A stretch of DNA of 64,000 nucleotides from a beta proteobacterium AAP99. GTDB taxonomy: Bacteria; Pseudomonadota; Gammaproteobacteria; Burkholderiales; Burkholderiaceae_C. Below are positions 16,257-27,089 of this stretch, piece after piece. Below the pieces are notes generated by a model, which saw only the letters and a list, made by a program, of their open reading frames with translations, searched no databases and had not been told where the DNA came from. Numbering within the stretch: the stretch's first letter is position 1; every line of letters begins with the position of its first letter. The stretch covers positions 62,001 to 126,000 of the forward strand of contig LJIA01000010.1 in NCBI GenBank assembly GCA_001295775.1. The letters run 5' to 3'. The translations under genes were made by a program, and so were the position numbers.

Positions 16257-16730
16257 TCAGGGCCGCGGCGGCGTGAGCTTGCCGTGGATCTCATTGATCG
16301 CCATCAGCGCTGCGCTGCCATAGAAAGCATGCAACTCCGCCACCATTTCTCCCTTGATGACGACGGGGTCCGTGCTGACCCACGCGCGGGCCTCATCGAG
16401 GCTTGCAGTCGCAAAGACAAACAGCCCGCGCCAGCCGTCCACACCGTCCAGTGGTCCGGCCTGCACCAGCTTGCCCTCACCGGCCAGGCGATTGATGTTG
16501 GCAAAGTGGCCCTTGAACATCTCGTCGCGTTCCGGCCCGGCGGGGATGCGATTGGGTCCGGTCTTGAGGATCACAAGGACGTAGCGGCGCATGCCGCGTT
16601 CGTCCGCCCCAAGCTTCTTTGCCAGTTCCGCGTCATACGTTGATGCGCTTTGCGCCTGCAATGGCATAGCCTGCGCCATGAGTGCGCCTGCCACGAGGGC
16701 AGTGAGCGCTGCTGTGGCGATGGACTTCAT
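16257..16730 (-). CDS. Exported YCII-like domain protein
   Basis: 157 residues. A clear signal peptide (MKSIATAALTALVAGALMAQ... cleaved after about residue 27, near LQAQS) precedes a YCII-like ferredoxin-fold domain: RRYVLVILKTGPNRI, a histidine in FKGHFANINRLAGEGKLVQA, GPLDGVDGWRGLFVF, and DEARAWVSTDPVVIKGEMVA. YCII proteins are usually cytoplasmic; the exported variants are of unknown function. The gene is convergent with cobA across a 30-base gap that holds a small CCGACG/CGTCGG hairpin (16228-16246), and divergent from the flavoprotein gene. Confidence 0.8.
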   Translation of the reverse strand: MKSIATAALTALVAGALMAQAMPLQAQSASTYDAELAKKLGADERGMRRYVLVILKTGPNRIPAGPERDEMFKGHFANINRLAGEGKLVQAGPLDGVDGWRGLFVFATASLDEARAWVSTDPVVIKGEMVAELHAFYGSAALMAINEIHGKLTPPRP

Positions 16731-16846
16731 GGTCCCCTCCAGAATCCGTGTTCAGCGATGCTAGGCGCGCGGCGGCACGGACGGAAGCAGCTGCCTACAC
16801 TGCGCGCCATGCTCTGTACCTGTCCACACCTTGCGCTGTTCGTTCC

Positions 16847-18058
16847 ATGCCGATGACGAACCGCTTTGACGCCATCGTCATCGGCGCCGGCGCCGCCGGC
16901 ATGATGACCGCTGCCGTTGCAGGCCAGCGTGGGCGGCGCGTGGCGCTGGTGGATCACGCCGAGAAGCTCGCCGAGAAAATCCGTATCTCCGGCGGCGGGC
17001 GCTGCAACTTCACCAATGTGAATGCGGGCCCGGCGAACTTTCTCTCGGCCAATCCGCACTTCTGCCGTTCCGCGCTGGCGCGCTACACGGCATCCGACTT
17101 CGTTGCGCTGGTCAGGCGCCACGGCATTGCCTTTCATGAGAAGCATCGCGGGCAGCTGTTCTGTGACCACTCGGCCGAGGACATCATCCAGATGCTGGTA
17201 CGCGAGTGCGACATGGGCGGCGTGCAGTGGTTTCGGCCCTGCGCCGTCGGTGCGGTGGCGCACCAGGCGGGTGAGTTCGTGCTGGCCACGGATGCAGGCA
17301 GCCTGCGCGCGCCGAAGCTCGTGATCGCGACGGGCGGCTTGTCGATCCCGAAGATCGGCGCAACCGACTTCGGCTATCGGCTTGCGCGCCAGTTTGGCCA
17401 CAAGATCATCGAGACCCGGCCGGGTCTTGTACCGCTGACCTTCAATGGCGAGCACTGGGCGCCCTTTGCGGCGCTGGCCGGGGCGAGTCTGGAGGTGGAG
17501 ATCGAGACTGGCGCAGGAAAGACGCGGGGGCACTTTCTCGAAGATCTGCTGTTCACTCACCGGGGCCTCTCCGGCCCGGCGGTGCTGCAGATCTCCAGCT
17601 ACTGGGCAGGCGGCACGGCCATCACCCTCGACCTGGCCGCCGGACGGGACCTGCGCGCCGAGTTGCTGGCGGCCAAAGCCGGTTCTCGCCAGCAACTGAA
17701 CACGGCGCTGGAAAGCCTGCTGCCTGCACGACTGGCGAGTACCTGGCTGGCGCTGCAACCCGCCTGGGCCGCTGCGGCCACGCGCCGGATCGCGGAGGCG
17801 AGCGACAAGCTGCTGGGTGAGCTCGCGGCGTCACTCACGGGCTGGTCCCTCGTGCCCACAGGCACAGAGGGCTACCGCAAGGCCGAAGTGACCCTGGGCG
17901 GTGTGGATACGCGGGAGATGAACCAGACCAGCATGGAATCGCTCAAGCAGCCGGGCCTGCACTTCGTCGGGGAAGTCATGGACGTCACGGGCTGGCTGGG
18001 CGGCTACAACTTCCAGTGGGCCTGGGCCAGTGGCCATGCCTGCGGCCAGTCCGTGTAG
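16847..18058 (+). CDS. BaiN/HI0933-family NAD(P)/FAD-dependent oxidoreductase
   Basis: 403 residues from the ATG at 16847; a second ATG at 16853 is equally possible. The N-terminal FAD motif is DAIVIGAGAAGMMTAAVAGQ, followed by the family hallmark KIRISGGGRCNFTNVN (about residues 44-60). Other conserved stretches are KLVIATGGLSIPKIGATDFG (about 152-171), FTHRGLSGPAVLQISSYW (about 230-247) and, at the end, FVGEVMDVTGWLGGYNFQWA. Size and motifs match the YhiN group of flavoproteins. Their physiological substrate is largely unknown outside the bile-acid enzyme BaiN, so no reaction is assigned. It stands alone and is convergent with the patatin gene. Confidence 0.9.
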   Translation: MPMTNRFDAIVIGAGAAGMMTAAVAGQRGRRVALVDHAEKLAEKIRISGGGRCNFTNVNAGPANFLSANPHFCRSALARYTASDFVALVRRHGIAFHEKHRGQLFCDHSAEDIIQMLVRECDMGGVQWFRPCAVGAVAHQAGEFVLATDAGSLRAPKLVIATGGLSIPKIGATDFGYRLARQFGHKIIETRPGLVPLTFNGEHWAPFAALAGASLEVEIETGAGKTRGHFLEDLLFTHRGLSGPAVLQISSYWAGGTAITLDLAAGRDLRAELLAAKAGSRQQLNTALESLLPARLASTWLALQPAWAAAATRRIAEASDKLLGELAASLTGWSLVPTGTEGYRKAEVTLGGVDTREMNQTSMESLKQPGLHFVGEVMDVTGWLGGYNFQWAWASGHACGQSV

Positions 18059-18152
18059 TCAGTACGAGGCCGATATTGATCAAATCTCAGATATCAGCGC
18101 ATGGCTTTCCGCATGTCATAAGCCACTCTTGGGGCTTTTGACGATCTATTGA

Positions 18153-20342
18153 TCATTGGCCGAAAACGCATTGATTGATTTCATGGGCTTCGTCTGCAGG
18201 CAGACGCCCCCAGTTCGCGGCCGCCAGCAGGCGCAAGCGCTCAAGCAGCTTCTCAGCCGCCGCGGTATCGCTTCCGGCACCCGCTCCGGCGCTTGAGAGC
18301 CGGGCTGCCACCTGGCATTCAATGTCGCGCCGGGCGCCGGAGGACAACTGCCAGCCGAGCGGCAGTTTCGGCGCCCCGGCGCGACTTTGCAGGGTGATGT
18401 GGATGAACACGCCTTCCACGGACTTGCCCTGTGCGTCCTGGATACCGCGCGTGACGTGCCACTCGGTATCCGCGAGCGCGTGGCTGCCCCGCGCGCTGCG
18501 CGTATTGAGCAGCGTGCGGATCGGCGAGAGCAGCTCTCCAAAGCCAGGCTCGGCCGGCTGCAGGGGCAGCGGGCGCAGCTTGCGTTCGCCAGGCGTGGCG
18601 ACAACGGTGTCCGGGTCGTTGTCGATCTGGATCACCACGGGTAGCACGTTCAGGCCCTGTTTCGATGCTTCGCGGGTGGCGTAGCGCACGATGTCCAGCA
18701 CCGTGGCGCTGCCCGAGTTCTCGTAGTAGCCGCCGTCGACAAGTCGCAGCTTGCGCACTTCGCCCGTGGTCGGGTCTGTCAGGGCGCCCACGCGGCCGGC
18801 CGGAGACACGTAGGTGAAGCGCGCGCTCAGCATGGCGGCTGTGGACAGGCTCACGTGGCTTGCGGGCGCGAGATCCGCCAGGGTAAGCAGGCCGGTCAGC
18901 GCCTCGCCGGGCGGGCTGACCGAACTGACCGCGACACGGCTGCCGCCCTCCACCCAGGTCGTGTTGAGCAGCAGCGCCGGCCGAGGTGCGCGCGCCGTCT
19001 GCATCAAGCCGTTGATCGGCAGCTCGAGCAGCGTGGGCTGTCCGGCGGTCATTGCGCGGCGCGCTGCACGCTCCAGGGCTTCTTCTTGCGCGCGGGCGCG
19101 GTCCCAGGCCGGGATGGGTACAGGCAGGAAGCGCTGCACAGCATCGCGAAACAGCATTGCCGCCACGACGGGGCCGAAGAGATCTGCGCCGAGCGTGTCG
19201 CGGCTGGCGCCGCAGAGCGTGCAACTTGCATTCGCGCGTGGCGCCTGCGGCATGGCGGCTCGCGCCGCCGCGCCCGGCGCGTCCGCAGTGTGTTCAAGCG
19301 CGCTGGTGTAGACCGCCGCACCCACGCTGCCGCCGGATACCCCGCTGATGGCGAACACATGTCGGGAGAAGCCGGGCAGACGTGCGTCCATCTGCGCCAG
19401 AACCTCCGCGCTCATGTAGGCCGCGCGAATGCCGCCCCCGGCAGCGGCCACGAAGATCATCGGCCTCGGCTGGGAAGCTTGGGGGTCCTGCCGTTCGGCC
19501 CACTGGCGTACAGCCGCGTCGAAGGCCGTGATGGGCTGCGGCGTGCCGGGCAGGGTGCGGACGGCGTGGTTGTCGTTCAAGTCAAAGAAGCTGATCAATG
19601 CCAGCCAGGCCACCAGAAGGCGCAGCACCGGCACGCGCGCGGGCGTGCCCAGACTCACGAGCGCCGCCAGCCAGGGCACGAACACGAAGGCGGAAAGCAG
19701 CACCAGCGCGACCGCACCCAGGGATTGACCCATGCTCACCGCATCGATCGTGGACCACAGCAGAAGGACGAAGCCGGTCGCAATCGAACCCACCAAAGAC
19801 ACACGACCGGTGCGCGCGATCCAGTGCTGGCCGAAGCGCTTTGCGTTGGCCTCGAGGACGCGGCGGCGCAGGTACAACACATAGACCAGCAGCGCCGCCA
19901 TGAGCAGCGCGCCGATCGTAAAGCCCAGCGCCCACTGCGCGGCCGGCTCCGTCAGCCCGCTGCGGGCCTGCCAGCTGCACGCGGCCAGTCCCAGCCAGGG
20001 CAGGGCGCCGATGCCGCGCGGCAACCAGGTGCAGGTGCGCTGAACGCTGCTTTGCAGCAGCCAGTCGCGCGGCATGTGCGTTTGCAGCGTGACGCGAGCC
20101 CAGTACCAGTTCGCCAGGCCCGTGAGCCAGGCCATTGCACCGACAAAGAAGGAATGCAGCCAGACGTTGAACAGCAGGTTGCTGCCTCGAACATCGGCCG
20201 CCAGAACGCGCATGACCTCGGGCATCTGCGCCGGCAGGCTGACGGCCAGCGCGACGAACAGTGAGCCCCAGAGCGGTACGCGCACCAGATACAGCACGTA
20301 GCCGATGCGGCGCATGGTGCGCCACAGATTCAGGATCGCCAT
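18153..20342 (-). CDS. Membrane-anchored patatin-like phospholipase
   Basis: 729 residues. The first 255 or so hold about seven hydrophobic segments (for example PLWGSLFVALAVSL, LGFTIGALLMAALLVYVLYL, AVALVLLSAFVFVPWLAALV). Then comes a patatin domain: oxyanion motif AAAGGGIRAAYMS (about 302-314), nucleophile-elbow serine GVSGGSVGAAVY (about 335-346), and the catalytic aspartate in VDGGYYENSG (about 537). The two catalytic segments are about 200 residues apart, with an insert containing a CTLC pair. The expected activity is acyl hydrolysis of phospholipids. Whether the catalytic domain faces cytoplasm or periplasm depends on the exact number of membrane spans. It lies 49 bases downstream of the PagP-like gene and is probably its operon partner. 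Confidence 0.85.
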   Translation of the reverse strand: MAILNLWRTMRRIGYVLYLVRVPLWGSLFVALAVSLPAQMPEVMRVLAADVRGSNLLFNVWLHSFFVGAMAWLTGLANWYWARVTLQTHMPRDWLLQSSVQRTCTWLPRGIGALPWLGLAACSWQARSGLTEPAAQWALGFTIGALLMAALLVYVLYLRRRVLEANAKRFGQHWIARTGRVSLVGSIATGFVLLLWSTIDAVSMGQSLGAVALVLLSAFVFVPWLAALVSLGTPARVPVLRLLVAWLALISFFDLNDNHAVRTLPGTPQPITAFDAAVRQWAERQDPQASQPRPMIFVAAAGGGIRAAYMSAEVLAQMDARLPGFSRHVFAISGVSGGSVGAAVYTSALEHTADAPGAAARAAMPQAPRANASCTLCGASRDTLGADLFGPVVAAMLFRDAVQRFLPVPIPAWDRARAQEEALERAARRAMTAGQPTLLELPINGLMQTARAPRPALLLNTTWVEGGSRVAVSSVSPPGEALTGLLTLADLAPASHVSLSTAAMLSARFTYVSPAGRVGALTDPTTGEVRKLRLVDGGYYENSGSATVLDIVRYATREASKQGLNVLPVVIQIDNDPDTVVATPGERKLRPLPLQPAEPGFGELLSPIRTLLNTRSARGSHALADTEWHVTRGIQDAQGKSVEGVFIHITLQSRAGAPKLPLGWQLSSGARRDIECQVAARLSSAGAGAGSDTAAAEKLLERLRLLAAANWGRLPADEAHEINQCVFGQ

Positions 20343-20391
20343 GCTCCCTCCGCAGTGCGTCGGGCACTGACCGCGGCGAGGGACTGCAGCC

Positions 20392-20895
20392 TCAGTCGAA
20401 GCGGAACTTCACCTGCAGGGCCACCGCGCCGGTCACGTCCCGGATGGTGGGCACAGCGTAGAGGTTCAGGCCGAAGCGTCTGTACTCAAAAGACGCCATG
20501 GGCGCCGCGAAGGGAAAGGGCTTGCGGTCGCGCGCGGCGATGTAGTTGTTGGTGATCTGCGCAGTGGCGCCCAGCCGGATCGGCCCGAGCTCCAGCGGCG
20601 TCCAGTTGACGCCCACATAGCGAGACCAGAGGTAGTTGCTGTTCTTGTACGTCCCGAAGATCAGCGCGGTGTTCGGACGCCAGAAGTATTCGAAGCCGAA
20701 CTGGGGGTGGGTCTGGTTGAACTCGCTCTGGCGCTCGAAGTGCCGCGATACCGCGCCGGGCGTGAACCACCACTGCGTGTCGTAACCCACTGGGGCGGGC
20801 TGCTGCGTTGCCTGTTGCGCACCGGCAGGTGCAGCTAGCGCCAGCGCCAGCAGCGGGCCGGACATGGCGTGAACGAAACGGTCCCTGAGCGTCAT
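20392..20895 (-). CDS. Small outer-membrane beta-barrel protein, PagP-like
   Basis: 167 residues from ATG 20895, preceded on the minus strand by AAGGAG at a good distance. A signal peptide (PLLALALAAPAGAQQ) is followed by a short barrel with alternating hydrophobic strands ending in phenylalanine (LQVKFRFD), as outer-membrane barrels do. The order of landmarks resembles lipid A palmitoyltransferase PagP: an early histidine region (GAVSRHFERQ), FGFEYFW, LIFGTYKNSNYLWSRYVGVNW with an asparagine-serine pair where PagP has its catalytic serine, and PFAAPMASFEYRRFGLNLYAV. The similarity is by eye and the enzyme activity is unproven. It could be a non-enzymatic relative. It precedes the patatin gene in the same direction. 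Confidence 0.6.
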   Translation of the reverse strand: MTLRDRFVHAMSGPLLALALAAPAGAQQATQQPAPVGYDTQWWFTPGAVSRHFERQSEFNQTHPQFGFEYFWRPNTALIFGTYKNSNYLWSRYVGVNWTPLELGPIRLGATAQITNNYIAARDRKPFPFAAPMASFEYRRFGLNLYAVPTIRDVTGAVALQVKFRFD

Positions 20896-21000
20896 GTGGC
20901 TTCTCCTTGTCGGCCACAGGATAGCCATGCGCCGGTAACAGTCGCTTGCATGCGAACGCGCTGCTGCCCGGATCGGGGCCCGCGGTAGGATCATGCCCCC

Positions 21001-22923
21001 ATGATTCCGCAGTCCTTCATTGCCGATCTGCTCTCGCGCGTCGACGTCGTCGACGTCGTGGGCCGCTACGTGCAGCTCAAGAAGGGTGGGGCGAACCTCA
21101 TGGGTCTGTGTCCCTTTCACAACGAGAAGTCGCCCAGCTTCACGGTCAGTCCGTCCAAGCAGTTCTATCACTGCTTCGGCTGCGGCGCGCATGGCACCGC
21201 CATCACCTTCATGATGGAGTACCAGGGCATGACCTTCCCGGACGCCGTGGAGGAACTCGCCCGCCAGAACGGCCTGACCGTGCCGCGCGAGCAGCAGGGC
21301 AATCCGGCTGAGCAGGCGGCGCGCCGCGAGAAGCAGGTCGGGCTCACAGATGTGCTTGCACGAGCTGCGGCCTTCTTCAAGCTGCAGCTCAAGGGCAATG
21401 AACGGGCGGTGCGGTATCTGAAGGGCCGCGGTCTGTCCGGCGAGATCGCTGCCCGATTCGGGCTGGGCTATGCCATGGACGGCTGGCAGAGCCTGCAGGC
21501 CGCCTTCGACGACTATCAGGACGCCAAGTTGGTGGAGTGCGGCCTCGTGATCGAGCGAACGGACGAGGACACCGGCGAGGTGCGCCGCTACGACCGATTC
21601 CGCGACCGGATCATGTTCCCTATCCGCAATCAGAAGGGCGAGGTGATCGGCTTCGGCGGCCGGGTGATCGATCAGGGCGAGCCCAAGTACCTGAACTCGC
21701 CGGAAACGCCGGTATTCAACAAGGGCGCCGAGCTCTACGGCCTGTTCGAAGCACGGCAGTCCATTCGCGAGCGAGGCTATGTGCTCGTGACCGAGGGCTA
21801 CATGGACGTGGTGGCGCTCGCCCAGCTCGGCTTTCCCAATGCGGTGGCCACACTGGGCACGGCCACCAGCGGCATCCATGTGCAGAAACTATTGCGCCAT
21901 ACGGACCACATCGTCTACAGCTTTGATGGCGACAACGCCGGCCGGAAGGCCGCCTGGCGGGCACTGGAAAGCGCGCTGCCCTTTGCGGCGGACGACAAGC
22001 GCATCAGCTTCCTGTTCCTGCCCAGCGAGCACGACCCCGACAGCTATATCCGCGAGCAAGGCACGCAAGCCTTCGAGGCGGAGGTCAGCCGCGCCATGCC
22101 ACTGTCGGCCTTTCTGCTGCGCGAGCTGCAGAGCCGGCACGACATGGGCAGCATGGAAGGGCGCAGCGCCATGATCAAGGAGGCCGGCCCGATGCTGGCT
22201 CAGCTGCCAGCCGGCGCATTGCGCCTGGCCATCATGCGTGGGCTGGCCGATGCCTCGCAGCTCAATCCGGCGGACATCGAGTCCTTGACAGGCCTGAATG
22301 CGCCGGTGCGTGGCGGGGATGGTCCGCGCAGCGGCTGGCAGCCGAATGGTGAGTTCAAGGGCGAGCCTTTCGGTGAAGCAGGCGGCTTCAAAGGTGAATG
22401 GTCGGGCGGCAAAGGGAAGTGGAAAGGCAAGGGCCGGCAGGAAGGGACCGAACGAGAGCGCATGGCCTGGCGGGCGATGGCCCGGGCTCCGCGGCCGCAG
22501 ACGCGCACACCGGTCGATCAGGTCATCGACGCGCTGCTGCGCCTGCCCGAGCACTATCGAGCCGCCCGTGATCACCTGCTGATGTGGCGTGACGACCTGC
22601 CCGAAGACATGCAGCTGCTGGACTACACAAGCGCCAGCCTGGCGGACCTGATCCAGTTCTTCGAGAGCCTGATCGAGGACCATGGGCGCACGCCCGCCGC
22701 GGCGGACTTCAATGCCTTTGCCTCAACCGATCTGCAGATGGCCGAACGCTGGCGCGATGCCGGCAGACCGGAGGCCGACGCCATCGAGAGCGAGACCAGC
22801 CTGCTGGAAGCGGTCCTCGTTTTGCGAAAAAGGCAACTCACCGACGCGCTTCGCGCCGCCTCCGCCTCGCAGAACCTGCAGCGCTACCGAGAGATTGAGA
22901 CGCGGATCAAGGCGCTGGGCTGA
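21001..22923 (+). CDS. dnaG: DNA primase DnaG
   Basis: 640 residues. Synthesises RNA primers at the replication fork. The CHC2 zinc ribbon is CPFHNEKSPSF...YHCFGCGAHG (about 38-66). The RNA-polymerase core has FPIRNQKGEVIGFGGR and KYLNSPETPVFNKG. The TOPRIM metal motifs are VTEGYMDVVAL (about 263) and SFDGDNAGRKAAW (about 308). A low-complexity Gly/Lys/Trp linker (about 438-485, with two FKGE repeats) precedes the C-terminal DnaB-binding helical domain. rpoD follows after 399 bases. The usual upstream rpsU (and yqeY) of this operon is absent here, and the next gene upstream is the divergent PagP-like gene. Confidence 0.97.
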   Translation: MIPQSFIADLLSRVDVVDVVGRYVQLKKGGANLMGLCPFHNEKSPSFTVSPSKQFYHCFGCGAHGTAITFMMEYQGMTFPDAVEELARQNGLTVPREQQGNPAEQAARREKQVGLTDVLARAAAFFKLQLKGNERAVRYLKGRGLSGEIAARFGLGYAMDGWQSLQAAFDDYQDAKLVECGLVIERTDEDTGEVRRYDRFRDRIMFPIRNQKGEVIGFGGRVIDQGEPKYLNSPETPVFNKGAELYGLFEARQSIRERGYVLVTEGYMDVVALAQLGFPNAVATLGTATSGIHVQKLLRHTDHIVYSFDGDNAGRKAAWRALESALPFAADDKRISFLFLPSEHDPDSYIREQGTQAFEAEVSRAMPLSAFLLRELQSRHDMGSMEGRSAMIKEAGPMLAQLPAGALRLAIMRGLADASQLNPADIESLTGLNAPVRGGDGPRSGWQPNGEFKGEPFGEAGGFKGEWSGGKGKWKGKGRQEGTERERMAWRAMARAPRPQTRTPVDQVIDALLRLPEHYRAARDHLLMWRDDLPEDMQLLDYTSASLADLIQFFESLIEDHGRTPAAADFNAFASTDLQMAERWRDAGRPEADAIESETSLLEAVLVLRKRQLTDALRAASASQNLQRYREIETRIKALG

Positions 22924-23322
22924 GTCCGACGCGTTGGACAGCGCGGTCGTTCAAGTGGCGGGGCTGAGCCGGACCATCTGAGCCCGTGCTCGAAAACGCT
23001 ATGGAAAATCCGAAAAGCTGGCTTAAAATAAAGGGTTTTCCTGATCGCTTGGACGATTTGCATCTTTCTGCGTGACGAGCCCGGACAGCCCGGCCGCCGC
23101 AGACCCCGCCAGAGCCTGGGGTTGCTGGATTCCAAACGATGACACCGGACCGCAGGGCCCGCCTCTCACGGTGGCGCAGATTGCATCGAGCCGGGCCAGT
23201 ACCTGCGTGGTGGGTACTCGGCGGAGACAGCCTCACCCTGCGGCCGTGCGCCTTGCAGGGCGGCTGTTCCAACCCAAATTGTCGTCTCGACCTCTTCTTG
23301 CCCATCGCCGGAACACTCGCCA
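22924..23322. other. Gap between dnaG and rpoD
   Basis: 399 bases with no gene that I believe. An AT-richer island at about 22990-23045 includes TAAAAT (23024-23029), a plausible -10 box, though no good -35 lies 16-18 bases before it, so a separate rpoD promoter is only suspected. The remainder is GC-rich leader up to the rpoD ATG. No terminator with a T-run was found after dnaG. Confidence 0.5.
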
Positions 23323-25758
<2,436 letters not shown>

Positions 25759-25812
25759 TCGCTGCAAGCCAACCCGGCAGCGCTTCCTTCACGAGGCGCT
25801 GCCGTAAACTTC

Positions 25813-25846
25813 AAAGGCCGGTTCAAGCGACCGGCCTTTGTCTTTT
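25813..25846 (+). terminator. rpoD intrinsic terminator
   Basis: AAAGGCCGGT (25813-25822) and ACCGGCCTTT (25830-25839) form a perfect 10-base stem with a seven-base loop, followed by GTCTTTT. It lies 55 bases after the rpoD stop and before the tRNA. Confidence 0.9.
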
Positions 25847-25871
25847 CTGCGGGGTGCCATGCCCCGACGGC

Positions 25872-25950
<79 letters not shown>

Positions 25951-26185
25951 CCGCTGCCCTTGTCACGGCGTCAATACGGCAACCCGCCAATCCGCGGTGG
26001 CGGCGGGGCGGAAAATGCGGGCGCAATGCCTCGCTTTTCTTCGATCGGCCGGACCTGCGGCGAATCGACACTCTGGTCAACACCAAGCCGCATCGCGGGT
26101 GCGCGGTTCACCGCGACCCATTGTCAATGTGGATCTGCACTGCTCACTCGTGCTCACTGCCCAGACACCCCCTCAGGCCACATCC

Positions 26186-27064
26186 ATGAACGCTCCGCTC
26201 GCTCCCGCAGAAGTTGCCCGCCTGACCGAACAGGCCGATCGCCAAGCGGCAATTGCCCAGATCATCGCCCGCCTGCCGCAGCTACCCACCATGCCGGAGG
26301 TGGCCAGGCACCTCGTCAGCAGCCTGAGTGAAGCCGATGCCGACCTGACCCCGATCTTGCGTGACGTCGGCCGCGACATGGTGTTGACTGCGAAGCTGCT
26401 GCGTCTGGCCAACAGTCCGCGCTTCGGTCTGGCACGCTCGGTGGCCTCGGTCAATGACGCTGCCACGGTGATCGGCACCGAGGCTCTGCGCACGCTGGCG
26501 TTGTCGGCCTGCATTGCAGGCAGTTTTCCCAAGATTCCCGGATTCGGCCGCGAAGCCTTCTGGCGCACAAGTCTGGCGACCGGTGGTTACGCCCGATGGC
26601 TGGCCAAGCCGGCCGCGGTTGATGCGGAAAGCGCCTACCTTGGCGGCTTCATGGTGAATCTGGGTGAGCTCGTTCTTGCGCTTGCCGTGCCGGACTATGT
26701 GCGTGCCGTGGAAGCCGTGCCGCACGCGCCAGGCGCGCGCCTGTCCTGGGAGCAGGAGCGTTTCGGTTTTTCTCATGCCGACGTGACTGCAGAGCTGGCT
26801 GCGCGCTGGGGGTTCCCGGCCGCGCTGGTCGATGCCTTCCGCTATGCCGCTGACCCTTTCGAGCCGCGTCGATTCTCCCGCATGGCTGCGGTCATTCGCA
26901 TGGCCATGCGCATGGCCGAAGTGGGTTCGCACGGGGACCGAGACGGCGCGGCGATCGACGCTCTGCCCAGTGAAATCGTCGATCACCTGCAACTCGATCG
27001 CTCATGGCTGGCGGCTCACAAGCCCTGCTGGCCCGAGCTCGTGGCCGGGGCCGAAGCCTTTTGA
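26186..27064 (+). CDS. HDOD-domain signalling protein
   Basis: 292 residues from ATG 26186; the open frame upstream continues into tRNA-proximal DNA and is not expected to be coding. The HDOD domain covers about 30-230: RLPQLPTMPEVARHLVSSLS, LLRLANSPRFGLARSVASVNDA, GTEALRTLALSACIAG, GGFMVNLGELVLAL, and WEQERFGFSHADVTAELAARW, the last being the degenerate helix replacing true HD phosphohydrolase metal ligands. HDOD proteins are regulatory scaffolds, often in chemotaxis or cyclic-di-GMP signalling, without known catalysis. It is convergent, with a 25-base gap, with the large hybrid kinase, which may or may not be a partner. Confidence 0.88.
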   Translation: MNAPLAPAEVARLTEQADRQAAIAQIIARLPQLPTMPEVARHLVSSLSEADADLTPILRDVGRDMVLTAKLLRLANSPRFGLARSVASVNDAATVIGTEALRTLALSACIAGSFPKIPGFGREAFWRTSLATGGYARWLAKPAAVDAESAYLGGFMVNLGELVLALAVPDYVRAVEAVPHAPGARLSWEQERFGFSHADVTAELAARWGFPAALVDAFRYAADPFEPRRFSRMAAVIRMAMRMAEVGSHGDRDGAAIDALPSEIVDHLQLDRSWLAAHKPCWPELVAGAEAF

Positions 27065-27089
27065 TCGGCTGCATCGGGCCAAACCCGAG

